Shown here: one piece after another, positions 35,360-43,901 of the stretch
Numbering within the stretch: position 1 is the stretch's first letter
How the letters are laid out: each line of letters opens with the position of its first letter
Source of the DNA: Streptomyces sp. TS71-3
GTDB taxonomy: Bacteria > Actinomycetota > Actinomycetes > Streptomycetales > Streptomycetaceae
Length of the DNA: 64,000 nucleotides
Direction of reading: 5' to 3'
NCBI RefSeq assembly: GCF_018327685.1
Contig: NZ_BNEL01000001.1
Coordinates: 434,001-498,000 of the forward strand
Translations under genes and position numbers: made by a program
The notes under the pieces: generated by a model
What the model was told of the DNA's origin: nothing
The model's input: only the letters and a program-made list of their open reading frames with translations
Database searches by the model: none

Positions 35360-36208
35360 ATGTCGACGCGACGCACGCCAACTGAGCGCCAGAAGCGCCT
35401 GGGAGCGGAACTGCGCAAGCTCCGCACCGCCGCAGACATCTCCACCGAGTTCGCGGCTGGCCTGCTGGACATGGATCGCACGCGCATTGCCAACATGGAG
35501 TCCGGCATCCGGACCATCAGCCCCGAGCGTGTGCGGACGCTGGCCAGCAACTACGTCTGCGGTGACGACGCTTACGTCGAAGCGCTCGTGGATATGGCGC
35601 AGCCCAGCTCGGGCTGGTGGGAACGCTACCGGGGCAGCCTGCCCCAAGGCATGCTCGACATCGCCGAGATGGAAGCGCACTCGGTGCGTATGCGTGGCGC
35701 GAACACCGTGCACATTCCTGGACTGCTTCAGACGTCGGAGCACGCGACGGCCGTCTTTCGCACTGCCGTGCCCAAGCTCCCGGAACACGAAGTCGCGCTT
35801 CGCCTGGCGCACCGTTCCGAGCGCCAGCAGGTGATCACCGGTGACGAGGCAGTCCCGTATGTCGCCACCATCCACGAGGCTGCGCTCCGCATGCAGTTCG
35901 GCGGCCCCGACGTGGCCAGGGCCCAGTTGGAATACCTGCTGGACATGTCAGAGCGGGACAACGTGACCGTCCTGGTTCTGCCCTTCGCGAAGGGGGCCTT
36001 CCCGGGTGCTGGGCAGAACGCCGTGTATGTCGATGGGCCCGTGCCGCAACTCGACACGGTGCAGGTGGACAGCCTGCACGGAGCCGCCTTCCTGCACGCC
36101 GAGGGTCAACTCACGAAATACCGGGCACAGTTCGAGTGGTTGGAAGAGTTGGCCCTGCCGCCAGAGCGGTCGCGAGACTTCATCCGTGAGCTAGCACGCC
36201 AATTGTGA
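35360..36208 (+). CDS. XRE-family regulator with DUF5753 C-terminal domain
   Basis: The product has 282 residues. The N-terminal helix-turn-helix (RLGAELRKLRTAADISTEFA, then MDRTRIANMESGIRTISPER) is followed by the DUF5753 ligand-like domain (IPGLLQTSEHATAVF, VLVLPFAKGAFPG, and the end YRAQFEWLEELALPPERS). Such regulators are paired in Streptomyces with DUF397 proteins, as in the WhiJ/AbaA-type loci that affect development and antibiotic production. A GGGGAAGG site precedes ATG 35360. Three DUF397-like genes follow at once. Confidence 0.88.
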   Translation: MSTRRTPTERQKRLGAELRKLRTAADISTEFAAGLLDMDRTRIANMESGIRTISPERVRTLASNYVCGDDAYVEALVDMAQPSSGWWERYRGSLPQGMLDIAEMEAHSVRMRGANTVHIPGLLQTSEHATAVFRTAVPKLPEHEVALRLAHRSERQQVITGDEAVPYVATIHEAALRMQFGGPDVARAQLEYLLDMSERDNVTVLVLPFAKGAFPGAGQNAVYVDGPVPQLDTVQVDSLHGAAFLHAEGQLTKYRAQFEWLEELALPPERSRDFIRELARQL

Positions 36209-36219
36209 GGAACACCCTG

Positions 36220-36411
36220 ATGCTTGAAATCACCTGGGAAGAGCCCTTTTGTGCCGAGGGAAATTCCTGCTTCCGCATAGGCACCGATACCGAAGGCAAC
36301 GCCTACATAGCCGTCAACGGTCAGGAGGACCGTTACCTGAGGGACTCGGTCGGTGCCCTGCGCACGTTGATCCAGGACATCAAGGCGGGCAAGGCCGACC
36401 ACCTGCTGTGA
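36220..36411 (+). CDS. DUF397-like small protein, copy 1
   Basis: The product has 63 residues with the pattern ITWEEPFCAEGNSCFRIG, a short strand pair, and a RTLIQDIKAGKADHLL end. This is the DUF397-like variant found next to XRE/DUF5753 regulators, and it probably modulates that regulator. ATG at 36220 is chosen because it aligns with copies 2 and 3 and has GTGAGGA at proper spacing; the in-frame GTG at 36205 overlaps the XRE stop. The 3' two-thirds differ from copy 2 at only two bases. Confidence 0.75.
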   Translation: MLEITWEEPFCAEGNSCFRIGTDTEGNAYIAVNGQEDRYLRDSVGALRTLIQDIKAGKADHLL

Positions 36412-36427
36412 GCTTGGAGGAGCCGTC

Positions 36428-36619
36428 ATGCCTGACATCGCCTGGGAAGCCCCCTTCTGCGGCGAAGGAAACTCCTGCTTCCGCATAGGCACCGACGCCG
36501 AAGGCAACGCCTACATAGCCGTCAACGGTCAGGAGGACCGTTACCTGAGGGACTCGGTCGGTGCCCTGCGCACGTTGATCCAGGACATCAAGGCGGGCAA
36601 GGCCGACCACCTGCTGTGA
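36428..36619 (+). CDS. DUF397-like small protein, copy 2
   Basis: The product has 63 residues. Its N-terminus (MPDIAWEAPFCGEGNSCF) follows copy 3, while its C-terminal half, including the DNA, is the same as copy 1. It looks like a chimera made by recombination or gene conversion. A GGAGGAG site lies 6 bases before the ATG. The copies are set exactly 208 bases apart. Confidence 0.75.
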   Translation: MPDIAWEAPFCGEGNSCFRIGTDAEGNAYIAVNGQEDRYLRDSVGALRTLIQDIKAGKADHLL

Positions 36620-36635
36620 GCTGGGAGGAACCGCC

Positions 36636-36827
36636 ATGCCTGACATCACCTGGGAAGCCCCCTTCTGCGCTGAAGGAAACAACTGCTTCCGCATAGGCAC
36701 CGACGCCGAAGGCAACGCCTACATAGCTGTCAACGGTCAGGAAGCCCGTTACGTGACCGACTCCCTCGAAGCCCTGCGCACGCTGATCGCCGACATCAAG
36801 GCCGGCAAAGCAGACCACTTGCTGTGA
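36636..36827 (+). CDS. DUF397-like small protein, copy 3
   Basis: The product has 63 residues. The N-terminal half matches copy 2 closely. The C-terminal half differs at several positions (EARYVTDSLEALRTLIADIK) and uses other synonymous codons, so it is the oldest or most diverged unit there. A GGGAGGA site precedes the ATG. It ends the XRE operon. Confidence 0.75.
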   Translation: MPDITWEAPFCAEGNNCFRIGTDAEGNAYIAVNGQEARYVTDSLEALRTLIADIKAGKADHLL

Positions 36828-37014
36828 CCTGGTACTCCTGCCACAGGTCGTGCTCTTGCCGGTTGGGGGCCACGGCCTTCTCGGTCCCCGGCCGGCCGCG
36901 GCGAGGGGTTCGAGTTCCTCGCGCAGCCGGGCTCGCCCGCGCCGACGGGGTGCCGCCGGCGCGGCTGCCAAGGCTCGGGTGGCTGGGCGGATCAGCCCAG
37001 CCACTCCGCTCCCC

Positions 37015-38541
37015 TTACCCGTTCGGCTCCGCCGCGCAGGCGAGGTCCTCCGCCGGGCGCTGTCCGCCCGTCAGGAACGCCGTCACCGTGTTGTTCGCGC
37101 ACATGTTGCGGCCGAACGGGTAGACACCGTGTCCGCCCTGGTCGGCGGTGACCATCGTGGCCCGGTCGCCGAAGGCCCGCCGCAGCTTCATGGCACCGGC
37201 CAGGGGTGTCCCCGGGTCGCGTTCGTTCTGCACCATCAGCACGTTGGACGGGCCGCGGTCGCCGATCCGCACCGGCGGCTCGATGTGGCTGTCCGGCCAG
37301 TACGCGCAGGGCTTGATGTTTCCGGTGGTGCCGCCCAGCATCGGGTACTTCAGCCGGTCGGTCGCGGCGTTGCGCTGGTAGTCCCGGACCGTGCCGGGCC
37401 AGCGCGAGTCACCGCAGATCACGTAGAGATGGCTGGCCAGGAGGTTCTCCGGGACCGGCGGCGGAGCCGGCAGCGGCTTGCCCTTGTCCAGCGCCTGCCA
37501 TTCCTCGGCCAGCGTGGGCAGGAGGCCGTCGACGTAGAGCCGGTCGAACGTCACCCCGCGGAACAGCGTCCCGTCGATGCCGCCGACCGGCTCGGCGTCC
37601 AGCCGCTTCGCGAGTTCGAAGAACTTGGCGGTCACCTGCTTCGGCGTGGTGCCCAGACCGTACTCGGGGTGCGCGGCGGCGTACGCCGCGAAGTCCGGGA
37701 ACCGGTCCTCCATGCCGCGGGCGAGCAGGCGGAAGTTCGCCAGGTCGTAGCCGCCGGGGCCCATGTTGCTGTCGAGCACGATCCGGTCGCTGCGCCCGGG
37801 GAACAGCGTCGTGTACACCGCGCCCAGGTAGCTGCCGTAGGAGGCACCGAGGTAGGAGGCCTTCTGCTCGCCCAGCGCCGCCCGGATCCGGTCCATGTCG
37901 CGCGCGGTGTTCGCGGTGGTGGTGTACGGCAGCATCCACGCCGTCCGCGACGTGGCGCACTGTTCGGCGACGGCCCGCGCTTTCGGCGCCTCCTTGGCGA
38001 CGTCGGCCGCGGTATGCGCGTACGACGGGAAGTTGCCGCGTGCCTGCTGCTGCGGTGTCAGGTCGCAGGTGACCGGCGTGCTGCGGCCGACGCCACGCGG
38101 GTCGAAGCCGATCACGTCGTAGGCGTCGAGGACGGACTGCGGCAGCCTGGCGCCGGCGAGGAGGGCCGGGTAGTCGAGCCCGGAGCCGCCGGGGCCGCCC
38201 GGGTTGGTCAGCAGCACGCCGCGGCGCTTCGAAGGGTCCTTGCTCGCCAGGCGGGAGACGGCGATCTCGATCTGCCGGCCGCCGGGGTCTCGGTAGTCCA
38301 GCGGGACGCCGAGCGTCGCGCACCGGAGACGGGGCGCGTCGGCGTTCTCCGATCCGGCCTGTTGCGGTTCGCCCTTTTGCGATTCGGCCTGGTGCGATTC
38401 GGCCTGCTGCGGACACGGGCCCCACCGCAGGGCGTCCGGCGCGGCCGTCACCGTGTCCGCGGTCGCCGCCGCCGGCGCTCCCGGCACCGCTGCCGCCGCG
38501 ACCGCGGTCGCGGCGAGGGCGAGGGAGAAGATCTTGCGCAT
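37015..38541 (-). CDS. Secreted TAP-like alpha/beta-hydrolase (tripeptidyl aminopeptidase family)
   Basis: The product has 508 residues. A signal peptide (MRKIFSLALAATAVAAAAVP, with an AxA site after it) points to secretion. The alpha/beta-hydrolase fold has the oxyanion segment TNPGGPGGSGLDY, nucleophile Ser in GASYGSYLG, and the C-terminal TAP domain with the catalytic His in DQGGHGVYPFGRN. The cysteine pattern is typical of the SlpD/SlpE and Tap family. A short repeat QQAESHQAESQ lies near residue 47. ATG at 38541 follows AGGAGG. It is divergent from the two-component system. Confidence 0.88.
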   Translation of the reverse strand: MRKIFSLALAATAVAAAAVPGAPAAATADTVTAAPDALRWGPCPQQAESHQAESQKGEPQQAGSENADAPRLRCATLGVPLDYRDPGGRQIEIAVSRLASKDPSKRRGVLLTNPGGPGGSGLDYPALLAGARLPQSVLDAYDVIGFDPRGVGRSTPVTCDLTPQQQARGNFPSYAHTAADVAKEAPKARAVAEQCATSRTAWMLPYTTTANTARDMDRIRAALGEQKASYLGASYGSYLGAVYTTLFPGRSDRIVLDSNMGPGGYDLANFRLLARGMEDRFPDFAAYAAAHPEYGLGTTPKQVTAKFFELAKRLDAEPVGGIDGTLFRGVTFDRLYVDGLLPTLAEEWQALDKGKPLPAPPPVPENLLASHLYVICGDSRWPGTVRDYQRNAATDRLKYPMLGGTTGNIKPCAYWPDSHIEPPVRIGDRGPSNVLMVQNERDPGTPLAGAMKLRRAFGDRATMVTADQGGHGVYPFGRNMCANNTVTAFLTGGQRPAEDLACAAEPNG

Positions 38542-38749
38542 CTGGTGTCCTCCTGGGGTGGCGCACGAGGCCGCGCGCCGGAACGGACGGGTGAGGGACA
38601 CGAGTCTGTTCATCCGGCGTCACCGGCACATCGGCCCGGCGGCCCGAGTCACCTTCGACCGGAGTCGAAGCGGTGATCCGACCCTGGGCGGGGTCGGGAG
38701 TATCCCCAGGGCTGCTGCACCGGCCGCACGGTCTCGCGACAATGACGTG

Positions 38750-39943
38750 ATGGACACGGACGTCGCGCCACCGCTCGGGGGGTGGCAGCAGACCTGGCGG
38801 CTGGTGGCGGCCGCGGCACTGGGCATCCCCTTCTGGCTCTCCACCGGAACGGCGCTGCCGCGGGGGTGCGCGACCGACACCTGCTCCTGGTTCGCCACCG
38901 GTGATCCGCTGGTGGCACTCGGCTGCCTGGCGGTGCTCCTGTTGCGGCGACGCTTCCCGCTCGCCGTCGCCATGGCGGTCGCCATCGCCCCGGGCGGCTC
39001 GGCACTCGCCACCGGTGCCGCGCTTCTGGCCCTGTGCTCGATCTCGACTCGTCGCCGTCCGGGGGAGATCGGAGCCGTCGCGCTCGGCTACGTGGCCGCG
39101 TCGCAGTTCACGCTCGTGCTCTACCCGATCGGGAGCCCGCCCGGCTCGGTATGGCTCCAACTCGCGCTCACGGCACTGAGCGCGGGCATCGCGGTGGCCA
39201 TAGGCGTGGCCGTCGGCGCACGGCGCGTCGAGGTGCGGTCCCTGCGGGAGCGGGCGGAGAGCGCGGAACGGGAACAGACCGCACGGGCGGCGCAGGCGCG
39301 GGCCCTGGAACGGAACCGCATCGCCCGGGAGATGCACGACGTGCTCGCGCACCGGATCTCCCTCGTCGCCATGCAGGCCGGCGTGCTGGACCACCGCGGC
39401 AACCTCACCACCGAGGAGAACCGCACGTTGATCCGCGGCATAGCCGACGGCTCCCACCAGGCGCTGGAAGAACTACGAGACGTCCTCGGTGTGCTCCGCG
39501 CCGACCCGGGCCACCCGGAACCGCCGCAGCCCTCCCTGGACCGGATCCCGGAGCTGGTGGCCGACGCCCGCGCTTCGGGACTGGACGTCGCGCTCACCAC
39601 CACGGTGACGGCAGAACCGTCCGACGCCGTGGGACGAACCTGCCACCGGGTCGTCCAGGAAGGACTGACCAACGCCGCCAAACACGCCCCGGGCGCCCGC
39701 GTACACGTCACCGTCGAAGGAACGGCCGGCAACGAACTGCACGTGAGCGTCCACAACTCCCCGGCCACCACGACGCCGACCACTCGACCGCCGGCATCGG
39801 GATTCGGCCTGCTCGGCCTCGCCGAACGCATCACCCTCGCCGGCGGAAAGCTCAGCCACGACCCGACACCCGAGGGCGGATACGTCCTCACCGCGCGACT
39901 ACCCTGGCCGAACCACGACCACGACCACGAGAAGAGAAGCTGA
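38750..39943 (+). CDS. NarL-type sensor histidine kinase
   Basis: The product has 397 residues. Four to five membrane helices fill the first 150 residues, followed by a coiled-coil linker (RSLRERAESAEREQTARAAQ). The HisKA_3 motif is RIAREMHDVLAHRISLVAMQ, with His196 as phosphorylation site. The C-terminal ATPase has VVQEGLTNAAKHAPGA (N-box) and GFGLLGLAERI. No ribosome binding site is seen; a GACAAT hexamer ends 5 bases upstream of the ATG, so it may be leaderless. It is directly followed by its response regulator. It is divergent from the TAP hydrolase, a possible target. Confidence 0.9.
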   Translation: MDTDVAPPLGGWQQTWRLVAAAALGIPFWLSTGTALPRGCATDTCSWFATGDPLVALGCLAVLLLRRRFPLAVAMAVAIAPGGSALATGAALLALCSISTRRRPGEIGAVALGYVAASQFTLVLYPIGSPPGSVWLQLALTALSAGIAVAIGVAVGARRVEVRSLRERAESAEREQTARAAQARALERNRIAREMHDVLAHRISLVAMQAGVLDHRGNLTTEENRTLIRGIADGSHQALEELRDVLGVLRADPGHPEPPQPSLDRIPELVADARASGLDVALTTTVTAEPSDAVGRTCHRVVQEGLTNAAKHAPGARVHVTVEGTAGNELHVSVHNSPATTTPTTRPPASGFGLLGLAERITLAGGKLSHDPTPEGGYVLTARLPWPNHDHDHEKRS

Positions 39944-40621
39944 GTGGACGGCGAGCGTGAGCCGGTGCGTGTCGTCATCGTCGACGACGAGCAACTGGTG
40001 CGGCTGGCGCTACGACTCGTCCTCGACGGCGAGCCGGACCTGACCGTCGTCGCGGAGGCGGCCGACGGGGACGCCGCGCTCACCGTGGTGGAGGAGCAGC
40101 GGCCGGACGTCGTGCTGATGGACATCCGGATGCCCGGCCGTGACGGTCTCAGCACGACCCGGGAACTCCTCACCCTGCCGGTGCCGCCCCGGGTGCTCAT
40201 GCTGACCACGTTCGACTCCGACGATCTGGTGCTCGGCGCGCTGCGCGCCGGAGCCCTCGGGTTCGTCATGAAGGACACCCCGCCGGCACTGATCCTCGAC
40301 GCGGTGCGCACGGTCGCGGGCGGGAACCCCGTGCTGTCCCCGGCGGCCACGGCACGAGTGATCGCCGCGGCCACGGGGCCGCGGTCCTCCGAGGCCCGCC
40401 GCTCGTCCCGCGAAGCCGCGCGGAAACGGCTGTCCGCGCTGAGCGCACGGGAACTCGACACCGCCCGGGCCATCGCGGACGGGCTGGGCAACCCGGAGAT
40501 CGCCGAGCGCCTGCACATCAGCGTCGCGACCGTCAAGGCGCACACGGGCAACCTGTTCGCCAAGCTGGCGGTCCAGAACCGGGTGCAGATCGCGCTCCTG
40601 GTCCGCGGCGCGGAGGAATGA
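39944..40621 (+). CDS. NarL/FixJ-family response regulator
   Basis: The product has 225 residues. The receiver domain has the acidic pair VIVDDEQ, the phospho-acceptor Asp60 in VVLMDIRMPGRDG, and the conserved Lys in GFVMKDTPP. The LuxR-type helix-turn-helix follows (LSARELDTARAIADGLGN, SVATVKAHTGNLFAKL). GTG at 39944 begins on the base after the kinase stop. It forms a two-component system with the kinase. Confidence 0.93.
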   Translation: MDGEREPVRVVIVDDEQLVRLALRLVLDGEPDLTVVAEAADGDAALTVVEEQRPDVVLMDIRMPGRDGLSTTRELLTLPVPPRVLMLTTFDSDDLVLGALRAGALGFVMKDTPPALILDAVRTVAGGNPVLSPAATARVIAAATGPRSSEARRSSREAARKRLSALSARELDTARAIADGLGNPEIAERLHISVATVKAHTGNLFAKLAVQNRVQIALLVRGAEE

Positions 40622-40726
40622 CCGGCGCGGAGCAATGACCGGCTGCAACGCCACCCGGTAACCCCGGACGGCCCCCGGCGGAGGCCCCCGGCGAGTGACC
40701 CCCGTGGCCCGGGGTACCCGAGCCGC

Positions 40727-41395
40727 ATGGCTGATGGGCGCCCGGCGGACGGGCCCGAGGACGCGTACAGTGCCGAACCCTTCGTTCCCGGGCGCGGCGG
40801 GATCGCCGCACTGCGCCGGGCGGCCGCGGACTGCCGAGGCTGCCCGTTGCACCGCGACGCCACCCGGACCGTCTTCGGCCAGGGCGACGAGCACGCCCGG
40901 GTGATGCTTGTCGGCGAGGAGCCCGGGGACCAGGAGGACCGGCAGGGCAAGCCCTTCGTGGGGCCCGCGGGGCACGTGCTCGACCGTGCGCTCGACGCCG
41001 CCGGCCTCGACCCCGGCCAGGCGTACATGACGAACGCCGTCAAGCACTTCAAGTTCAGCCGGGACCCCGCGCACGGCAAGCGCCGGATCCACAAGCCGCC
41101 CACCCTGCGCGAGTCGGCCGCCTGCGCGCCCTGGCTCGCCGCCGAGCTGACCGTCGTCGAACCCGAGGTCGTCGTCGTGCTCGGCGCCACCGCCGGCAAG
41201 GCCCTGCTCGGGTCGTCCTTCCGGGTGACGAAGGAGCGCGGCACCCTCATGGAGAGGGAGATCCACGGCCGCGTGGAACACCTGGTCGCCACCATCCACC
41301 CCTCCGCGGTGCTGCGCGCGGACAAGGACGACCGGGAAGAGGCGTTCGGCGGCCTCGTCGCCGACCTGGAGGTCGCGGTCCGGGCGCTCGCGTAA
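40727..41395 (+). CDS. udgX: UdgX-type uracil-DNA glycosylase
   Basis: The product has 222 residues. The family 4-like core has motif A GEEPGDQED (residues 63-71) and motif B HPSAVLR (from residue 191), with the four cluster-type cysteines (CRGCPLH near the N-terminus, further ones near ESAACAPW). The insertion KRRIH at residues 118-122 is the hallmark of UdgX, in which the loop His forms a covalent bond with uracil-containing DNA. ATG at 40727 gives the family N-terminus. Its 3' end has been copied into a tandem array that follows. Confidence 0.9.
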   Translation: MADGRPADGPEDAYSAEPFVPGRGGIAALRRAAADCRGCPLHRDATRTVFGQGDEHARVMLVGEEPGDQEDRQGKPFVGPAGHVLDRALDAAGLDPGQAYMTNAVKHFKFSRDPAHGKRRIHKPPTLRESAACAPWLAAELTVVEPEVVVVLGATAGKALLGSSFRVTKERGTLMEREIHGRVEHLVATIHPSAVLRADKDDREEAFGGLVADLEVAVRALA

Positions 41396-41548
41396 GCCCC
41401 GGGCCGCCTGCACGAGTCTCCGGCCGGTCGCGTAAGCCTCCGGCCGGTCGCGTAAGCCTCCGGGCGGTCGCGTAAGCCTCCGGCTCCGGGCGCTCGCGTA
41501 CAGCCTCCGCCCGCTCCCGTAAGTCTCCGGCCGTCGGCGCAGTCCTCC
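41382..41548. repeat. 20-bp tandem repeat that begins with the 3' end and stop codon of udgX
   Basis: The last codons and stop of udgX (GGGCGCTCGCGTAAGCC) recur after the gene as GGCCGGTCGCGTAAGCCTCC at 41422 and 41442, GGGCGGTCGCGTAAGCCTCC at 41462, and three more diverged units up to 41548. The stop codon TAA in its context is kept in four of them. The array fills half of the 343-base gap 41396-41738. Confidence 0.88.
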
Positions 41549-41738
41549 GGCGCCCGGCGTGAGGCCCTGGTCAGGGGTGTCGGGCCCGACCCGCTGGCGG
41601 GAGCGGCCTTCCCGCGTGCTTCACTGGGCGGGCAGTACCGATTCAAAGGCATTGCCCGATTCGGACCGGTCGGAACGGGACTGACCGGAGCCGACCGGAT
41701 CGGAAATCGGGACACTCCGGAACGGGAGTCGGATTCAC

Positions 41739-42110
41739 ATGCTCCGCTACACGCTGATGCGCCTGGGGATCTTCGCGGCCAGCTTCCTGGTCATCTGGGG
41801 CCTCGTCGTGGCCCGTGTCGTGCCGCGCGGCCTGGGCGGTTCCAACTACCTGTGGGTCGCCCTGCTCGCCCTGGTGATCTCCGCCCCCATCAGCTACGTG
41901 GTGCTGCGCAAGGAGCGCGACCGGGCCTCCGAGCACATCGTGGCCCGGGTGGACCGCGCCAAGGCGAACTTCGACCGCAACGCCAGCCAGGAAGACGCCG
42001 CCGACGACGCGGACCGCGCACGGCGCGCGCAGGACTCCCAGGGCACCCAGGCCGCCCAGGCCGGCCAGAGCGCTCAGGCCACCCAGGGCGCCCAGCAGCA
42101 GGCCGGCTGA
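41739..42110 (+). CDS. DUF4229 membrane protein
   Basis: The product has 123 residues. Two membrane helices (IFAASFLVIWGLVVARVV and LWVALLALVISAPISYVVL) are followed by a charged segment and a long Gln/Ala-rich tail with QA repeats. The LRKERDRASEHIVARVDRA segment after helix 2 is typical of DUF4229. GGGAG lies at proper distance from ATG 41739. Function unknown. Confidence 0.8.
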   Translation: MLRYTLMRLGIFAASFLVIWGLVVARVVPRGLGGSNYLWVALLALVISAPISYVVLRKERDRASEHIVARVDRAKANFDRNASQEDAADDADRARRAQDSQGTQAAQAGQSAQATQGAQQQAG

Positions 42111-42168
42111 TCGGAGAAGGCCGGCTCACCCCCGGCCGCCTCACCCCCGGCCCGCTCACCCCGGGCCG

Positions 42169-42723
42169 TCAGGCGCTCAGCCCCGCCCGGACGACCGCGA
42201 GCATTCGGTCCCGCGCGGCCGGATCGGCCCCATGGCGTTCCCGGTCCAGGCAGCCCGCCAGCAGCGCCTTGACGTCGGAGATGTCGACGTCGGCGCGTAG
42301 CGCACCGGCCTGCTGGGCGCGCTGGAGGAGGCGGCCCCAGGCCCCCATCACGTCGTACCTGCTCTCGGCAGCGTCCGCCTCGAAGTCGTAGCCGGCGCCC
42401 GCGAGGGCGTCCACCACGCCGCGGTTCGCCGCGCCCTCGTCGACCATGAGCGAGAAGAAGGCGAAGAACGCCTCGCCGGGGTCCTCGCCCGTCGCCAGCG
42501 CGTCCGCCCGCCGCACGACCTGCTCCACGCGGTCGAGCAGCACCGCCTGGAACAGCGCCTCCTTGGTCGGAAAGTGCCTGCTGACGGTGCCGGTGCCCAC
42601 CCCCGCGCGGCGGGCGATCTCGTGGACCGACACCGAAAGGCCCTCCGTGGCGAAGGCCTCGGCCGCCACGTCCAGGACCCGTGCCCTGTTGCGCCGGGCG
42701 TCGGCGCGCATCGGCCTGCTCAT
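42169..42723 (-). CDS. TetR-family repressor of the adjacent aldo/keto reductase
   Basis: The product has 184 residues. The N-terminal helix-turn-helix is RVLDVAAEAFATEGLSVSV then EIARRAGVGTGTVSRHFPTK; the rest is the TetR ligand-binding helical domain. ATG at 42723 is used; a second Met at 42711 lies in a duplicated stretch (ATCGGCCTG...CATCG twice), so the exact start is uncertain. The gene is divergent from an aldo/keto reductase gene, and two identical palindromes lie between them, so the reductase is its probable target. Confidence 0.85.
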   Translation of the reverse strand: MSRPMRADARRNRARVLDVAAEAFATEGLSVSVHEIARRAGVGTGTVSRHFPTKEALFQAVLLDRVEQVVRRADALATGEDPGEAFFAFFSLMVDEGAANRGVVDALAGAGYDFEADAAESRYDVMGAWGRLLQRAQQAGALRADVDISDVKALLAGCLDRERHGADPAARDRMLAVVRAGLSA

Positions 42724-42770
42724 CGCATCGGCCTGTTCATCGAGCGGTGTCTCCAGCCCTCATAGACAAC

Positions 42771-42816
42771 CGGGACGGGTGTCCCGTATCTTCGGTGAAG
42801 CGGGACGGGTGTCCCG
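42771..42816. promoter_or_regulatory. Double palindromic TetR operator in the divergent promoter
   Basis: CGGGACGGGTGTCCCG occurs at 42771-42786 and again, identical, at 42801-42816. Each is a 6-bp inverted repeat (CGGGAC/GTCCCG) with a 4-base centre, and the centres are 30 bases apart. The first copy sits in the 17-base spacer between AGACAA (42764) and TATCTT (42787), a plausible promoter reading toward the aldo/keto reductase, so binding would block it. Confidence 0.8.
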
Positions 42817-42864
42817 CTTCTCTCTCGATTCTATGCGACGCCCCCGCCCGAACGGAGCCCTGCC

Positions 42865-43863
42865 ATGCGCACGCTGAAACTCGGCGACACCGGACCGGAA
42901 GTCCCCGCGCTCGGCCTGGGGTGCGTCGGGCTGAGCGAGTTCTACGGCCCCGTGGACCGCGACGGCTCCCTCGCCACGCTCCACGCGGCCGCCGAGGTCG
43001 GCATGACCTTCCTGGACACCTCCGACTACTACGGCGTCGACTCCGCGAACGAGCGCCTGATCGGCGAGTTCCTGCCGAAGGCCGCGGCCGGCCGGAGCGG
43101 GTTCACCGTGGCCACCAAGTTCGGGCCGGTCCGCGCGCCCGGGACCGGCGAGCTGATCGGCGTGCGCAGCGACCCCGCCCACGTCCGTGCCGCGTGCGAG
43201 AGGAGCCTGCGCCGGCTGGGTACCGACCACATCGACCTCTACTACGTGCACCACCCCGACTTCGTCACCCCCATCGAGGAGACCGTCGGGGCCATGGCGG
43301 AACTCGTCGCCGCAGGCAAGGTCCGCCACCTGGGCCTGTCCAACGTGACCGCGGCCCAGCTGCGCGCCGGGCACCGGGTGCATCCCATCGCGGCCGTGGA
43401 GAACGAGTGGTCCCTGTTCACCCGCGAGTACGAGGACTCGGTGGTGCCGGTCTGTGCCGAACTGGGCATCGGCTTCGTCGCCTACTCGCCGTTCAGCCGC
43501 GGCTTCCTGACCGGACGCCACACCTCCACCGACGGGCTGGCCGCGGACGACCTGCGCCGCAGCATGCCCCGCTTCGCCGCCCCGAACGCCGTGCACAACG
43601 CCACCCTGCTGGCGCCGATCCGCCGCATCGCCGAGGCCCGCGGGGCGACCATGGCCCAGGTCGCCCTCGCCTGGCTCCTCCACCGTCCGGCCGTGCACGG
43701 CATCCCCGTCGTGCCGATTCCCGGCACCCGCAGCCCGCTGCGGCTCCGGGAGAACGCGGACGCGCTCCGCCTCACCTTGACCGGTGGGGAACTGGCCGTG
43801 CTCGACACCATCGCGCAGGAGGTCAAGGGGGAGCGGATGCCTCCGCCTCCCGATCTCGACTGA
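42865..43863 (+). CDS. Aldo/keto reductase
   Basis: The product has 332 residues with the AKR barrel pattern: GLGCVGLSEFYG, the catalytic Asp-Tyr region FLDTSDYYG, Lys in VATKFGPV, His in DLYYVHHPD, and the C-terminal NADPH-binding segment VVPIPGTRSPLRLRENADAL. It belongs to the AKR11/13-like group of NADPH-dependent reductases. ATG at 42865 has ACGGAG upstream. It is under the divergent TetR gene with the double operator, so it is likely induced by the aldehyde, ketone or quinone it handles. Confidence 0.9.
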   Translation: MRTLKLGDTGPEVPALGLGCVGLSEFYGPVDRDGSLATLHAAAEVGMTFLDTSDYYGVDSANERLIGEFLPKAAAGRSGFTVATKFGPVRAPGTGELIGVRSDPAHVRAACERSLRRLGTDHIDLYYVHHPDFVTPIEETVGAMAELVAAGKVRHLGLSNVTAAQLRAGHRVHPIAAVENEWSLFTREYEDSVVPVCAELGIGFVAYSPFSRGFLTGRHTSTDGLAADDLRRSMPRFAAPNAVHNATLLAPIRRIAEARGATMAQVALAWLLHRPAVHGIPVVPIPGTRSPLRLRENADALRLTLTGGELAVLDTIAQEVKGERMPPPPDLD

Positions 43864-43901
43864 GGTGGTGCGGGGTCGGCGCTCCGGCCGGCTTCGGGCA
43901 G

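Noticed and set aside
36901..36922. Possible tRNA T-arm (GGGTTCGAGTTCC inside a short stem)
   Set aside because: No acceptor stem, D-arm or anticodon arm could be fitted around it; it is a simple hairpin in the gap after the DUF397-like genes.
40727..41395. Annotation as ordinary family 4 uracil-DNA glycosylase
   Set aside because: The KRRIH loop insertion is specific to UdgX.
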